A DNA stretch of 64,000 bases from Mycolicibacterium frederiksbergense (GTDB lineage Bacteria > Actinomycetota > Actinomycetes > Mycobacteriales > Mycobacteriaceae). This document shows positions 9,133 through 16,978 of this stretch, piece by piece. How positions within the stretch are numbered: position 1 is the first letter of the stretch; the number at the start of each line of letters is the position of its first letter. The stretch is from assembly GCF_029893345.1 (NCBI RefSeq), contig NZ_JARXVE010000007.1:62001-126000 (forward strand), given 5' to 3'. Below the pieces are notes generated by a model, which saw only the letters and a list, made by a program, of their open reading frames with translations, searched no databases and was not told the origin of the DNA. The position numbers and the translations under genes are program-made.

Positions 9133-11021
9133 CCGGCCCGGTGCTGCGCCGTTCCGGCGTCCCGGTCGCGCCGCTGGAGCGCACCCGGGACTTCCGCGGT
9201 TCGGCGCTGCGCCTGCTCCGACGCCTCATACCGCAGCGCGGGATGGCGATCGCGGTGGTACTGCTCGGCGTGGCCGGCATCGCGATCGGCGTGATCGGCC
9301 CACGGATCCTCGGTCACGCCACCGATCTGCTGTTCAACGGGGTGATCGGGCGCCAACTGCCCGCCGGGCTGACCAAGGAGCAGGCGGTCGCGGCGGCCCG
9401 GGCCCGCGGCGACACCACATTCGCCGACCTGTTGTCCGGGATGAACGTGATCCCCGGACAGGGCGTGGACTTCGCCGCGGTGGCCCGCACCCTGGCCCTG
9501 GCACTGGGCCTGTATCTGCTTGCCGCGGTACTGGTTTGGCTGCAGGCCCGGCTGCTCAACGTCACCGTTCAGCGCACCATGCTGGCGCTGCGCGCCGAGG
9601 TCGAGGACAAGCTGCACCGGCTTCCGTTGTCCTACTTCGATTCCCGTCAGCGTGGCGAAGTGCTGAGCCGGGTCACCAACGACGTCGACAACATCCAGAC
9701 CTCGGTGTCCATGACGATCAGCCAGCTGCTGACCGCGCTGCTGACGGTGTTCGCGGTGCTGGTGATGATGCTGACCATCTCGCCGCTGCTGGCGCTGCTG
9801 ACCGTCATCACGGTGCCGCTGTCACTGTGGGTGACCCGCTGGATCACCCGCCGCTCCCAGCCCCTGTTCGTGGCGCAATGGCGCAACACCGGGCGGCTGG
9901 CCGCCCACATCGAGGAAACCTACAGCGGTTTCACCATCGTCAAGACCTTCGGGCATCGGCAGGCCGCGCAGCGCCGCTTCGCCGAGCTCAACGAGGAGGT
10001 CTACCAGAGCAGCATCGGGGCCCAGTTCTTTTCGGGTCTGGTCGGCCCGACGACGATGTTCATCGGCAACCTCAGCTATGTGGCCGTGGCGGTGATGGGC
10101 GGCCTGCAAGTGGCCACCGGGCAGATCACCCTGGGCAGCATTCAGGCGTTCATCCAGTACGTCCGCCAGTTCAACCAGCCGCTCACCCAGGTGGCCGGCA
10201 TGTACAACACCCTGCAGTCCGGGATCGCCAGTGCCGAGCGTGTTTTCGAGCTGCTCGATGCCCCCGAGCAGTCTCCCGAGCCGGCCGCCAGGCTTCAGAT
10301 CCGCACCGGCCGGGTGGAATTCGACCGGGTGCATTTCGGCTATCTTCCGGACACCCCGGTGATCGAGGATCTGTCGCTGGTCGCCGAACCGGGCAGCACG
10401 GTGGCGATCGTAGGCCCCACCGGCGCCGGCAAGACCACGTGCGTGAACCTACTGATGCGGTTCTACGACGTCGATTCCGGCCGAATCCTGATCGACGGCG
10501 TCGACCTGTCGACGGTGAGCCGCCGATCGCTGCGGTCCAGGGTCGGCATGGTGCTGCAGGACACCTGGCTGTTCGGCGGCACCATCTACGACAACATTGC
10601 CTACGGCCGTCCGGATGCCTCCGAGGACGAGGTGATCGAAGCGGCCAGGGCGGCCTATGTGGACCGATTCGTGCACACCCTGCCGCATGGCTACGACACC
10701 CGTGTCGACGACGACGGCGGCGCGATCAGCGCGGGCGAGAAGCAGTTGATCACGATCGCCCGTGCGGTGCTGGCCCGCCCGCGGGTGCTGGTGCTCGACG
10801 AGGCCACCAGCGCGGTCGATACCCGCACCGAACTGCTGATCCAGCAGGCGATGGCCGAGCTGCGCCGGGACCGGACCAGTTTCATCATCGCCCACCGGCT
10901 TTCGACCATCCGGGATGCCGACCTGATCCTGGTGATGGACGCCGGCCGGATCATCGAACGCGGTACCCATGAGGAGCTGATGTCGCGTCACGGGCGGTAT
11001 TGGGAGATGACGCAGATCTAA
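9129..11021 (+). CDS. ABC exporter half-transporter, catalytic-site subunit (Rv1272c-type)
   Basis: A 630-residue half-transporter, partner of the preceding gene. Membrane domain about 35-360 with an insert (70-115) between the first two helices; ATPase domain with Walker A GPTGAGKTT (429-437), Walker B VLDEATSAVD with catalytic E558, and a divergent signature ISAGE (533-537) in place of LSGGQ. Its good Walker motifs pair with the canonical signature of the partner, so one composite ATP site is competent and the other degenerate. ATG at 9129 overlaps the previous stop (ATGA). Converges with and overlaps the next gene by four bases. Confidence 0.88.
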   Translation: MTGPVLRRSGVPVAPLERTRDFRGSALRLLRRLIPQRGMAIAVVLLGVAGIAIGVIGPRILGHATDLLFNGVIGRQLPAGLTKEQAVAAARARGDTTFADLLSGMNVIPGQGVDFAAVARTLALALGLYLLAAVLVWLQARLLNVTVQRTMLALRAEVEDKLHRLPLSYFDSRQRGEVLSRVTNDVDNIQTSVSMTISQLLTALLTVFAVLVMMLTISPLLALLTVITVPLSLWVTRWITRRSQPLFVAQWRNTGRLAAHIEETYSGFTIVKTFGHRQAAQRRFAELNEEVYQSSIGAQFFSGLVGPTTMFIGNLSYVAVAVMGGLQVATGQITLGSIQAFIQYVRQFNQPLTQVAGMYNTLQSGIASAERVFELLDAPEQSPEPAARLQIRTGRVEFDRVHFGYLPDTPVIEDLSLVAEPGSTVAIVGPTGAGKTTCVNLLMRFYDVDSGRILIDGVDLSTVSRRSLRSRVGMVLQDTWLFGGTIYDNIAYGRPDASEDEVIEAARAAYVDRFVHTLPHGYDTRVDDDGGAISAGEKQLITIARAVLARPRVLVLDEATSAVDTRTELLIQQAMAELRRDRTSFIIAHRLSTIRDADLILVMDAGRIIERGTHEELMSRHGRYWEMTQI

Positions 11022-11557
11022 GAGTTGCCGGGGCCTTCGGCGTTGCCAGGGCCTTCGGCGCGCAGATCGTCGACCGCCTGCATGGCGTCGCGCAGCTTGC
11101 CCAGCCATTCCTCGGTGTGCTCGCCGACAAGTCGTACCGACCAGGCCAGCGCGTCCGAGCGGGACCGCGCCACACCGGCGTCGACCAGGGTGTCGAGCAC
11201 CCGCCGTTCGGGCTGCTTGAGCCGGGTCATCACCGGTACGGCGATGTGCGTGAACAGGATTCGCTCGGGCGGGTCTCCCACCTCTACGCCCCAGGAGACC
11301 TTGCGGTCGAAGCGGTGCTGCGCCTCGTCGGCGATGCGCATGCGCTCACCGCGCGTCTCTTCCCGGAACCGGGAGGCTCGTCCGGAGGCGCGGGCCTTGG
11401 TCTCGGATTCTTCGGGTTCGGGGAGTCGGCCGATGACGGTGATCTCTTCACGGTCGACGACCACCGTCGGGTCGCCGGTGAACCAGGTGTCAGGTAGTCG
11501 GCCGGCGAACCATTCGGCGGCCTCGTCCGCGCTGCGGCGGTAGTGATATTGCTTCAT
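11018..11557 (-). CDS. Conserved protein with a ribbon-helix-helix-like C-terminal segment
   Basis: A 179-residue protein I do not recognise by name. Residues about 1-55 look like a small alpha/beta domain. Residues 125-170 (RRVLDTLVDAGVARSRSDAL...) resemble the helical part of CopG/ribbon-helix-helix DNA-binding proteins, where 'GVARSRSDAL' is a usual motif. The C-terminus ends in two copies of a six-residue unit AEGPGN encoded by an 18-bp tandem repeat (about 11025-11060). The start codon abuts three in-register 8-bp repeats that look like an operator for a protein of this class, so it may be autoregulated. DNA binding is inference. Confidence 0.6.
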   Translation of the reverse strand: MKQYHYRRSADEAAEWFAGRLPDTWFTGDPTVVVDREEITVIGRLPEPEESETKARASGRASRFREETRGERMRIADEAQHRFDRKVSWGVEVGDPPERILFTHIAVPVMTRLKQPERRVLDTLVDAGVARSRSDALAWSVRLVGEHTEEWLGKLRDAMQAVDDLRAEGPGNAEGPGNS

Positions 11558-11580
11558 GATTACATGATTACACCGTTACA
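11557..11580 (-). promoter_or_regulatory. Tandem 8-bp repeats at a start codon (candidate RHH operator)
   Basis: On the plus strand TGATTACA (11557-11564) is repeated exactly at 11565-11572 and followed in the same register by CCGTTACA (11573-11580, five of eight matches). The array begins at the first base of the start codon of the minus-strand gene. Eight-bp phased, partly dyadic repeats are the operator style of MetJ/Arc-type ribbon-helix-helix repressors. No binding data are known to me. Confidence 0.5.
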
Positions 11581-11635
11581 TCGCTGATGGAACGGCGTTC
11601 ACCGCCGGCGAACGCAGATTCAGCGGCGTCGGCTC

Positions 11636-11839
11636 TCAGTTGCGCTTGCGCAGCAGCGCTGCCCCGCCGGCGAGCACCATGGCCACCAGCAACAGCCCCG
11701 CCCAGCCCGCACCGGCGATCCACCACACGGCACCGAGCACCACGATCGCCGGCGACAGCGCGAACAGCACCATGCCGGGGTTTTGTTTGAAGACCGCGAG
11801 CGCGCCCCGAGCGCGGATCGGGTCGATTTCCTTTCCCAT
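11636..11839 (-). CDS. Small two-helix membrane protein
   Basis: A 67-residue protein beginning MGKEIDPIRARGALAVFKQN. Two hydrophobic helices (about 20-38 and 40-58) are separated by a very short turn and followed by a basic tail LLRKRN, predicting a hairpin in the cytoplasmic membrane. It is divergent from the AIM24-family gene with about 150 bases between. I recognise no family; the composition and start are gene-like but the frame is short. Confidence 0.5.
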   Translation of the reverse strand: MGKEIDPIRARGALAVFKQNPGMVLFALSPAIVVLGAVWWIAGAGWAGLLLVAMVLAGGAALLRKRN

Positions 11840-11990
11840 CACCCCAGAATGCCAGTGGTTCGCCACGTTCGTAACGCTGCGGCGGGGCCAAAGCGAAAGT
11901 TCCGCCACCTGGTTACAAACGCGACCCGAAGACGCCGGTCCGGGACTTGTAACCTGGTGCCTTCTTCTGCTCCACACGACGATTCGAGGG

Positions 11991-12857
11991 ATGGCTGTGA
12001 ACGGAAACCCGCAACCCGGTTGGCTACCTGATCCCGAAGGCCGCTACGAATACCGGTGGTGGGACGGGCGATCCTGGACCGACCAGGTTTCCCACCAGGG
12101 CCAGGCCGGCCGGGCGCCGCTGGCGGCAACCCCGCAGCAATCGCAGCCCCAGCAGGCGCAGGTTCAGGCTCAACCTCAGGGCGACGGATTCGCCGGAATC
12201 AGCGGAGATCTCGTCGACGGCCGGTTCAGCGAGAAAGAGGCGACACCGATCGCCAACCAGAACAAGAAGATGCTGCGGGTACGCCTCGGTGAACCGTTCA
12301 TGGCCCGGCAGGGCTCGATGGTCGCCTACCAGGGCAACGTCGACTTCGCCTTCGAGGGCGGCGGCGCGTCGAAGTTCATCAAGAAGGCCCTCACCGGTGA
12401 AGGCCTGCCCCTGATGCGCTGCCAGGGCCAGGGCGACGTGTTCCTCGCCGATCAGAGTTTCGACGTCCACCTGCTGCAGCTGTCCAACTCGGGCCTGTCG
12501 GTCAGCGGCAAGAACGTACTGGCCTTCTCATCGAGCCTGGACTGGAACATCGAACGGGTCCGCGGCGGCAGCATCGCCACCGGCGGCCTGTTCAACACCA
12601 CGCTGCGCGGCACCGGATGGGTGGCCCTGACCACCGACGGCCCACCGGTAGTGCTCGACGCCGCCGAGGCCCCGACCTTCGCCGACACCAATGCCGTGGT
12701 GGCCTGGTCGGCGCACCTGCAGACTCAGCTCAAGACCAGTTTCAAGGCGGGCGCGCTGATCGGCCGGGGCTCCGGCGAGGCCCTTCAGGTCTCGTTCCAC
12801 GGCAACGGTTTCGTGATCGTGCAGCCATCCGAGGGCGTCACGGTTCCGATGCAGTGA
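11991..12857 (+). CDS. DUF2510-AIM24 family protein
   Basis: A 288-residue protein. The N-terminus (PGWLPDPEGRYEYRWWDGR, about 8-26) is a DUF2510 tryptophan-rich motif typical of actinobacteria. A Q/P/A-rich linker (about 40-62) follows, then an AIM24/TraT-like domain (about 85-285) built of beta repeats, e.g. GDVFLADQSFDVHLLQLSNS and GSGEALQVSFHGNGFVIVQP. AIM24 proteins are widespread and of unclear biochemical function. The ATG at 11991 is used because the DUF2510 motif begins just after it. It converges on copA with nine bases between. Confidence 0.83.
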   Translation: MAVNGNPQPGWLPDPEGRYEYRWWDGRSWTDQVSHQGQAGRAPLAATPQQSQPQQAQVQAQPQGDGFAGISGDLVDGRFSEKEATPIANQNKKMLRVRLGEPFMARQGSMVAYQGNVDFAFEGGGASKFIKKALTGEGLPLMRCQGQGDVFLADQSFDVHLLQLSNSGLSVSGKNVLAFSSSLDWNIERVRGGSIATGGLFNTTLRGTGWVALTTDGPPVVLDAAEAPTFADTNAVVAWSAHLQTQLKTSFKAGALIGRGSGEALQVSFHGNGFVIVQPSEGVTVPMQ

Positions 12858-12866
12858 GCGGCGCGA

Positions 12867-15107
12867 TCATCGGAATCGTCTCAGCCGCAGGCTGTTACTG
12901 ACCACGAACACCGAGGAGAACGCCATCGCGGCGCCCGCCAGCATCGGGTTGAGCAGGCCGGCCGCGGCCAGCGGCAGCGCGGCGACGTTGTAGGCGAACG
13001 CCCAGAACAGGTTGCCCTTGATGGTGGCCAGTGTCCGCCGGGACAGCCGGATGGCGTCGGGGGCGGCACGCAAGTCACCGCGCACCAGGGTGAGGTCACT
13101 GGCTTCGATGGCCACGTCGGTGCCGGTTCCCATGGCCAGACCGAGATCGGCCTGCGCCAGCGCTGCGGCGTCGTTCACCCCGTCGCCGACCATGGCCACC
13201 ACCCGGCCTTCGCCCTGCAGCCGCTTGATCACGTCGACCTTGTCCTGCGGCAGTACCTCGGCGTAAACATCCTCGATGCCAACCTCTTTGGCGATGGCCC
13301 GGGCGGCGGGCTCGTTGTCCCCGGTCAGCATGATCGGTTTCAGGCCGAGGTGGCGGAGCTGACCGATCGCCTCGGCCGAGGTGGGTTTGACCGCGTCGGC
13401 CACCACCAGCACCGCCCGCGCCTGCCCATCCCAGCCCACGGCGATCGCCGTACGGCCCTGCTCCTGGGCGTCACGCATCGCGGCGTCCAGCTCCGGCGGC
13501 AAGTGCTCAGGCTGATGGTCGGCTCGCCGACGCGCCCAGTCGGCCAGCAACCGGGACCGGCCGACTACGACAGCGTGCCCGTCGACGACACCCTGCACCC
13601 CGAGACCCGCCACGTTGGCGAAGTCCGCCACCGCGGGCAGCTCCCCCACCTTGTCTTTGGCGCCCTTGACGATGGCCCTGGCGATGGGATGCTCGGAGCC
13701 GTCCTCGACCGCCCCGGCCAACCGCAGCACCTCGACGGGGTCCTCGGCGGGCGCGGTGATCACATCGAGCAGCGTCATCGTCCCGGTGGTGACGGTTCCG
13801 GTCTTGTCCAGCACGATGGTGTCGACATTGCGGGTGGACTCCAGCACCTCGGGTCCCTTGATCAGGATGCCCAGCTGGGCGCCGCGGCCGGTGCCCACCA
13901 GCAACGCCGTCGGCGTGGCCAGCCCCAGCGCGCACGGGCAGGCGATGATCAGCACCGCCACCGCGGCAGTGAAGGCGGCGGCCACCGATCCTCCGGTCCC
14001 GATCCAGAACCCGAGGGTGGCCACCGCGAGCGCGATGACTATCGGCACGAAGACCGCAGATACCCGGTCGGCCAGGCGTTGCGCCTGCGCCTTGCCGGAC
14101 TGCGCGTCCTCCACCAGCCGAGCCATCTGCGCCAGCTGGGTGTCGGATCCGATTCGCTTGGCCCGCACCACGATCCGGCCCCCGACATTGACGGTGGCAC
14201 CGACCACCTGGTCGCCCGCAGCGACCTCGACCGGTACCGACTCACCGGTCAGCATTGACGCATCCACCGCCGACGAGCCGTCGACCACCTCGCCGTCGGT
14301 GGCGATCTTTTCGCCGGGCCGCACCACGAACTCGTCACCGACGGCCAGTGATTCTATTGGAATACGTTGTTCCACACCGTCTTTGATTACCGCTACATCC
14401 TTGGCGCCAAGCTCGAGCAATGCGCGCAGCGCCGCCCCGGCCCGCCGTTTGGACCGGGCTTCGAAGTACCGACCGGCCAGGATGAAGGTGGTGACGCCGG
14501 CGGCAACCTCCAGGTAGATGTTGCCGGTGCCGTCGGAATGCGAGACCGCCAGCGAGAACGGATGCGTCATCCCCGGCACCCCTGCGGTGCCCAAGAACAG
14601 CGCATACAGCGACCATCCGAATGCCGCGATGGTGCCCATCGAGATCAGCGTGTCCATGGTGGCGGCGCCGTGGCGCAGGTTGGTCCAGGCGGCCCGGTGG
14701 AACGGCAGCGCCCCCCACACCACCACCGGCGCGGCCAGGGTCAGCGACAACCACTGCCAGTTGGTGAACTGCAGCGCGGGAACCATGGCCATGGCCACCA
14801 CCGGAAGGGTCAGCACCGCCGAGACGATCAGCCGGGTACGCAAGGCGGCGGTCGGATCGTCCTCGACGCCGGTCTCGGCCGGTTCGGTGACGGGCACATG
14901 GGCGGTGTAGCCCACACTCTCGATGACCTGGATCAGCTGGTCGGGCGATACCTCACCCGCGACGTCGACGCTGGCCTTCTCGGTCGCGTAATTCACCGTC
15001 GCGGTGACGCCGTCCAGCTTGTTGAGCTTGCGCTCGATGCGGGTGGCGCAGGACGAACACGTCATTCCACCGATCTGCAGGTCGACGTGCCCGGTTGCGG
15101 TACTCAA
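12867..15107 (-). CDS. copA: Copper-exporting P1B-1-type ATPase
   Basis: A 746-residue cytoplasmic-membrane pump for Cu(I). The N-terminal metal-binding domain carries CSSC (17-20). Transport and ATPase motifs are all intact: TGES 287-290, CPC 390-392, DKTGT from D434 (phosphorylated aspartate), HP 473-474, TGDN 595-598, GDGVND 641-646. The P1B-1 copper signatures are present: YN(x4)P in TM7 (Y706, N707, P712) and MxxSS in TM8 (M728, S731, S732). It is the last gene of an operon copZ-secreted protein-copA and overlaps the gene before it by four bases. Likely controlled by the CsoR-like operator upstream of copZ. Confidence 0.93.
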   Translation of the reverse strand: MSTATGHVDLQIGGMTCSSCATRIERKLNKLDGVTATVNYATEKASVDVAGEVSPDQLIQVIESVGYTAHVPVTEPAETGVEDDPTAALRTRLIVSAVLTLPVVAMAMVPALQFTNWQWLSLTLAAPVVVWGALPFHRAAWTNLRHGAATMDTLISMGTIAAFGWSLYALFLGTAGVPGMTHPFSLAVSHSDGTGNIYLEVAAGVTTFILAGRYFEARSKRRAGAALRALLELGAKDVAVIKDGVEQRIPIESLAVGDEFVVRPGEKIATDGEVVDGSSAVDASMLTGESVPVEVAAGDQVVGATVNVGGRIVVRAKRIGSDTQLAQMARLVEDAQSGKAQAQRLADRVSAVFVPIVIALAVATLGFWIGTGGSVAAAFTAAVAVLIIACPCALGLATPTALLVGTGRGAQLGILIKGPEVLESTRNVDTIVLDKTGTVTTGTMTLLDVITAPAEDPVEVLRLAGAVEDGSEHPIARAIVKGAKDKVGELPAVADFANVAGLGVQGVVDGHAVVVGRSRLLADWARRRADHQPEHLPPELDAAMRDAQEQGRTAIAVGWDGQARAVLVVADAVKPTSAEAIGQLRHLGLKPIMLTGDNEPAARAIAKEVGIEDVYAEVLPQDKVDVIKRLQGEGRVVAMVGDGVNDAAALAQADLGLAMGTGTDVAIEASDLTLVRGDLRAAPDAIRLSRRTLATIKGNLFWAFAYNVAALPLAAAGLLNPMLAGAAMAFSSVFVVSNSLRLRRFR

Positions 15108-15946
15108 TGTTCCCCCTGATGGTCGTGTTCGGAGCTCTGCTCCTGGCGCGGGCCGCCCGCGGGCACCGAGACGGTGAACTCCGCCGTGCGCACTACATCG
15201 CCGTGTTTGAAGTCGAGAAAGAGCCGGTAGTCCCCGGCACTCGGGAAGCTGGTGTGGAAACCGATGTCGGGGCCTGCGGGGGTGTCCGGGTCCCCCGGCT
15301 CACCCATCGGGTGCACGTGCAGATACGCCAGATCCGCGGCACGCAAGGCGACCAGGTGGCCGTAGGCGCCCAGATAGGGCTGCAGGTCGGTAACTGGCCG
15401 GCCGGCACGGCTCACCGACAACGTCAGCTCCGACGGTTCGCCGGCCTTCGGCGAACCGGCCAGGGTAACGGTGTGACCGTCGACGGTTGCCGTGTTGGCG
15501 GCCGCCGGCAACGGCCTGGGTCGATAGTCCCCGGCCACCCGCAGATCGGCGCCCAGCGTCAGCCCGTTGCCGCCGGTCGGGACAAAGTCGGCGAACACCC
15601 GGTAGTCGCCCGCGCTGGACAGGTCCAGCGGGACGCTCCAGGTTCCGGTTCCGTCCAAACTCGGATGGACATGCTGGTAACCGGTCAGGTCACGACGCAC
15701 GACAATGAGGTGCAGCAGCTTCTGGTGACTCTCGACGTAACTGGTCACCGGCACTCCCGAATCGTCGGTGATCCGGAACCGCAGTCCGGCCTGTTTCCCG
15801 GACGGCAGTGTCGAGTCGGCGAGTTCCAGCGTGTAACCGTTCTCAAGCGCGGTCACCGGCCCCCATGCCGCGCCGAGCCCGAAGGCCACGCCGAACACCA
15901 CGGCAAGGCCTACGACGAACCCGATGAGCTTCTGCGTCACACTCAC
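15104..15946 (-). CDS. Membrane-anchored protein with duplicated His-rich domain (copper operon)
   Basis: A 280-residue protein with one N-terminal hydrophobic segment (about 6-28), probably an uncleaved anchor or signal, and an extracytoplasmic remainder. It holds an internal duplication: a first unit with HLIVVRRDLTGYQHVHP (79-95) and SAGDYRVFADF (111-121), and a second with HLVALRAADLAYLHVHP (197-213) and SAGDYRLFLDF (236-246). The tail ends HDHQGEH. The repeated histidines and position between copZ and copA suggest copper or other metal binding outside the membrane. The GTG at 15946 lies 13 bases after the copZ stop; longer versions would run into copZ. I know no named family. Confidence 0.75.
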   Translation of the reverse strand: MSVTQKLIGFVVGLAVVFGVAFGLGAAWGPVTALENGYTLELADSTLPSGKQAGLRFRITDDSGVPVTSYVESHQKLLHLIVVRRDLTGYQHVHPSLDGTGTWSVPLDLSSAGDYRVFADFVPTGGNGLTLGADLRVAGDYRPRPLPAAANTATVDGHTVTLAGSPKAGEPSELTLSVSRAGRPVTDLQPYLGAYGHLVALRAADLAYLHVHPMGEPGDPDTPAGPDIGFHTSFPSAGDYRLFLDFKHGDVVRTAEFTVSVPAGGPRQEQSSEHDHQGEH

Positions 15947-15959
15947 GATCGCCCCCGGC

Positions 15960-16166
15960 TCAATTCGCCACGGCGTAGCCGGCCTCGTGCACCGCGGCGC
16001 TGACGGCAACCGGGTCGAGCTGGCTTTCGCTGTGGATGGTCACCAGGCCCGTCGCCAGGTCAACGTCCACCGTGTGCACGCCGGGAATGCCGCCGACCTC
16101 TTCGCGCACCGAGGTGGCGCAATGTCCGCAGGTCATGCCGGTGACGGTGACGGTCTGGGTGCTCAT
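15960..16166 (-). CDS. copZ: CopZ-like copper chaperone (HMA domain)
   Basis: A 68-residue ferredoxin-fold heavy-metal-associated domain. The metal site GMTCGHC places the two cysteines at 13 and 16, with H15 between. It would carry Cu(I) in the cytoplasm and hand it to CopA. A strong AGGAGGAAC ribosome site lies just before the ATG at 16166. First gene of the copper operon, about 40 bases downstream of the CsoR-like palindrome. Confidence 0.9.
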   Translation of the reverse strand: MSTQTVTVTGMTCGHCATSVREEVGGIPGVHTVDVDLATGLVTIHSESQLDPVAVSAAVHEAGYAVAN

Positions 16167-16205
16167 ACAAGTTCCTCCTGAATGGCTGTGTTGTCGACTC
16201 ATACT

Positions 16206-16222
16206 ATACCCCCCTAGGGTAT
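16206..16222. promoter_or_regulatory. CsoR-type copper operator
   Basis: ATACCCCCCTAGGGTAT: perfect 6-bp arms ATACCC (16206-16211) and GGGTAT (16217-16222) around a 5-bp centre. This matches the G/C-tract-flanked-by-TA pattern of known CsoR operators. It lies between the divergent copZ and response-regulator genes, so a single CsoR could control both directions. No csoR gene is in the window. Confidence 0.75.
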
Positions 16223-16252
16223 CAAGGCCAGGGTCTCCTGCACGATGAGGAG

Positions 16253-16978
16253 ATGGAGCGAACACCGGGCGGCTACCGGGCGCTGGTCGTCGACGACGAA
16301 GTTCCGCTGGCCGGCGTCATCGCCAGCTACCTGGCCCGCGAACAGTTCGAGGTCACCGTCGCCCACGACGGGCGCGAAGCACTGCGACTGGCCCGCGAGG
16401 TCGACCCCGACGTGGTGGTACTCGACCTCGGCCTGCCGGGTATCGACGGCGTCGAAACCTGCCGTCAGTTGCGCACCTTCTCCGATGCTTACGTGGTAAT
16501 GCTGACCGCGCGCGATACCGAGATGGATACCGTCGTGGGCCTTTCGGTCGGCGCCGACGACTATGTCACGAAGCCGTTCAGCCCACGCGAGCTGGTCGCC
16601 CGGATCCGGGCCATGTTGCGTCGGCCCCGCACCACCTCCGCCGGCCTCACGCCCGCCACCGAGACTCGGAAGTTCGGTGCGCTGCACATCGACGTTGCCG
16701 GCCGACAGGTGTTCCTCGACGAGGAACCGATCATGTTGACCCGCACCGAGTTCGACGTACTGACTGCTCTGTCGGACCGGCCCGGGGTGGCGCTCAGCCG
16801 CCGTCAGATCCTCGAAACCGTATGGGAGCCCAGCTATGTCGGCAACGAACAGCTCGTCGACGTCCATATCGGCCACCTGCGCCGCAAGCTCGGCGACGAC
16901 CCGGCGGCCCCGCACTATGTGATCACCGTTCGCGGTGTCGGATACCGGATGGGCACCGGACAGGACAACCGGCGATGA
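16253..16978 (+). CDS. OmpR/PhoB-family response regulator
   Basis: A 241-residue response regulator. Receiver domain about 8-120 with the acidic pocket D14-D15, phosphoacceptor D58, T85 and K107; winged-helix DNA-binding domain about 140-235, ending in the usual HLRRKLGDDP...TVRGVGYRM. It overlaps its sensor kinase by four bases. Divergent from copZ and sharing the CsoR-like operator region, so it is probably a metal-stress regulator, although the stimulus is inferred from position only. Confidence 0.9.
   Translation: MERTPGGYRALVVDDEVPLAGVIASYLAREQFEVTVAHDGREALRLAREVDPDVVVLDLGLPGIDGVETCRQLRTFSDAYVVMLTARDTEMDTVVGLSVGADDYVTKPFSPRELVARIRAMLRRPRTTSAGLTPATETRKFGALHIDVAGRQVFLDEEPIMLTRTEFDVLTALSDRPGVALSRRQILETVWEPSYVGNEQLVDVHIGHLRRKLGDDPAAPHYVITVRGVGYRMGTGQDNRR

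Noticed and set aside
9053..10972. Long open frame in another phase inside the ABC gene (639 codons)
   Set aside because: Arginine/glycine-rich and motif-free; the ABC frame has all catalytic motifs.
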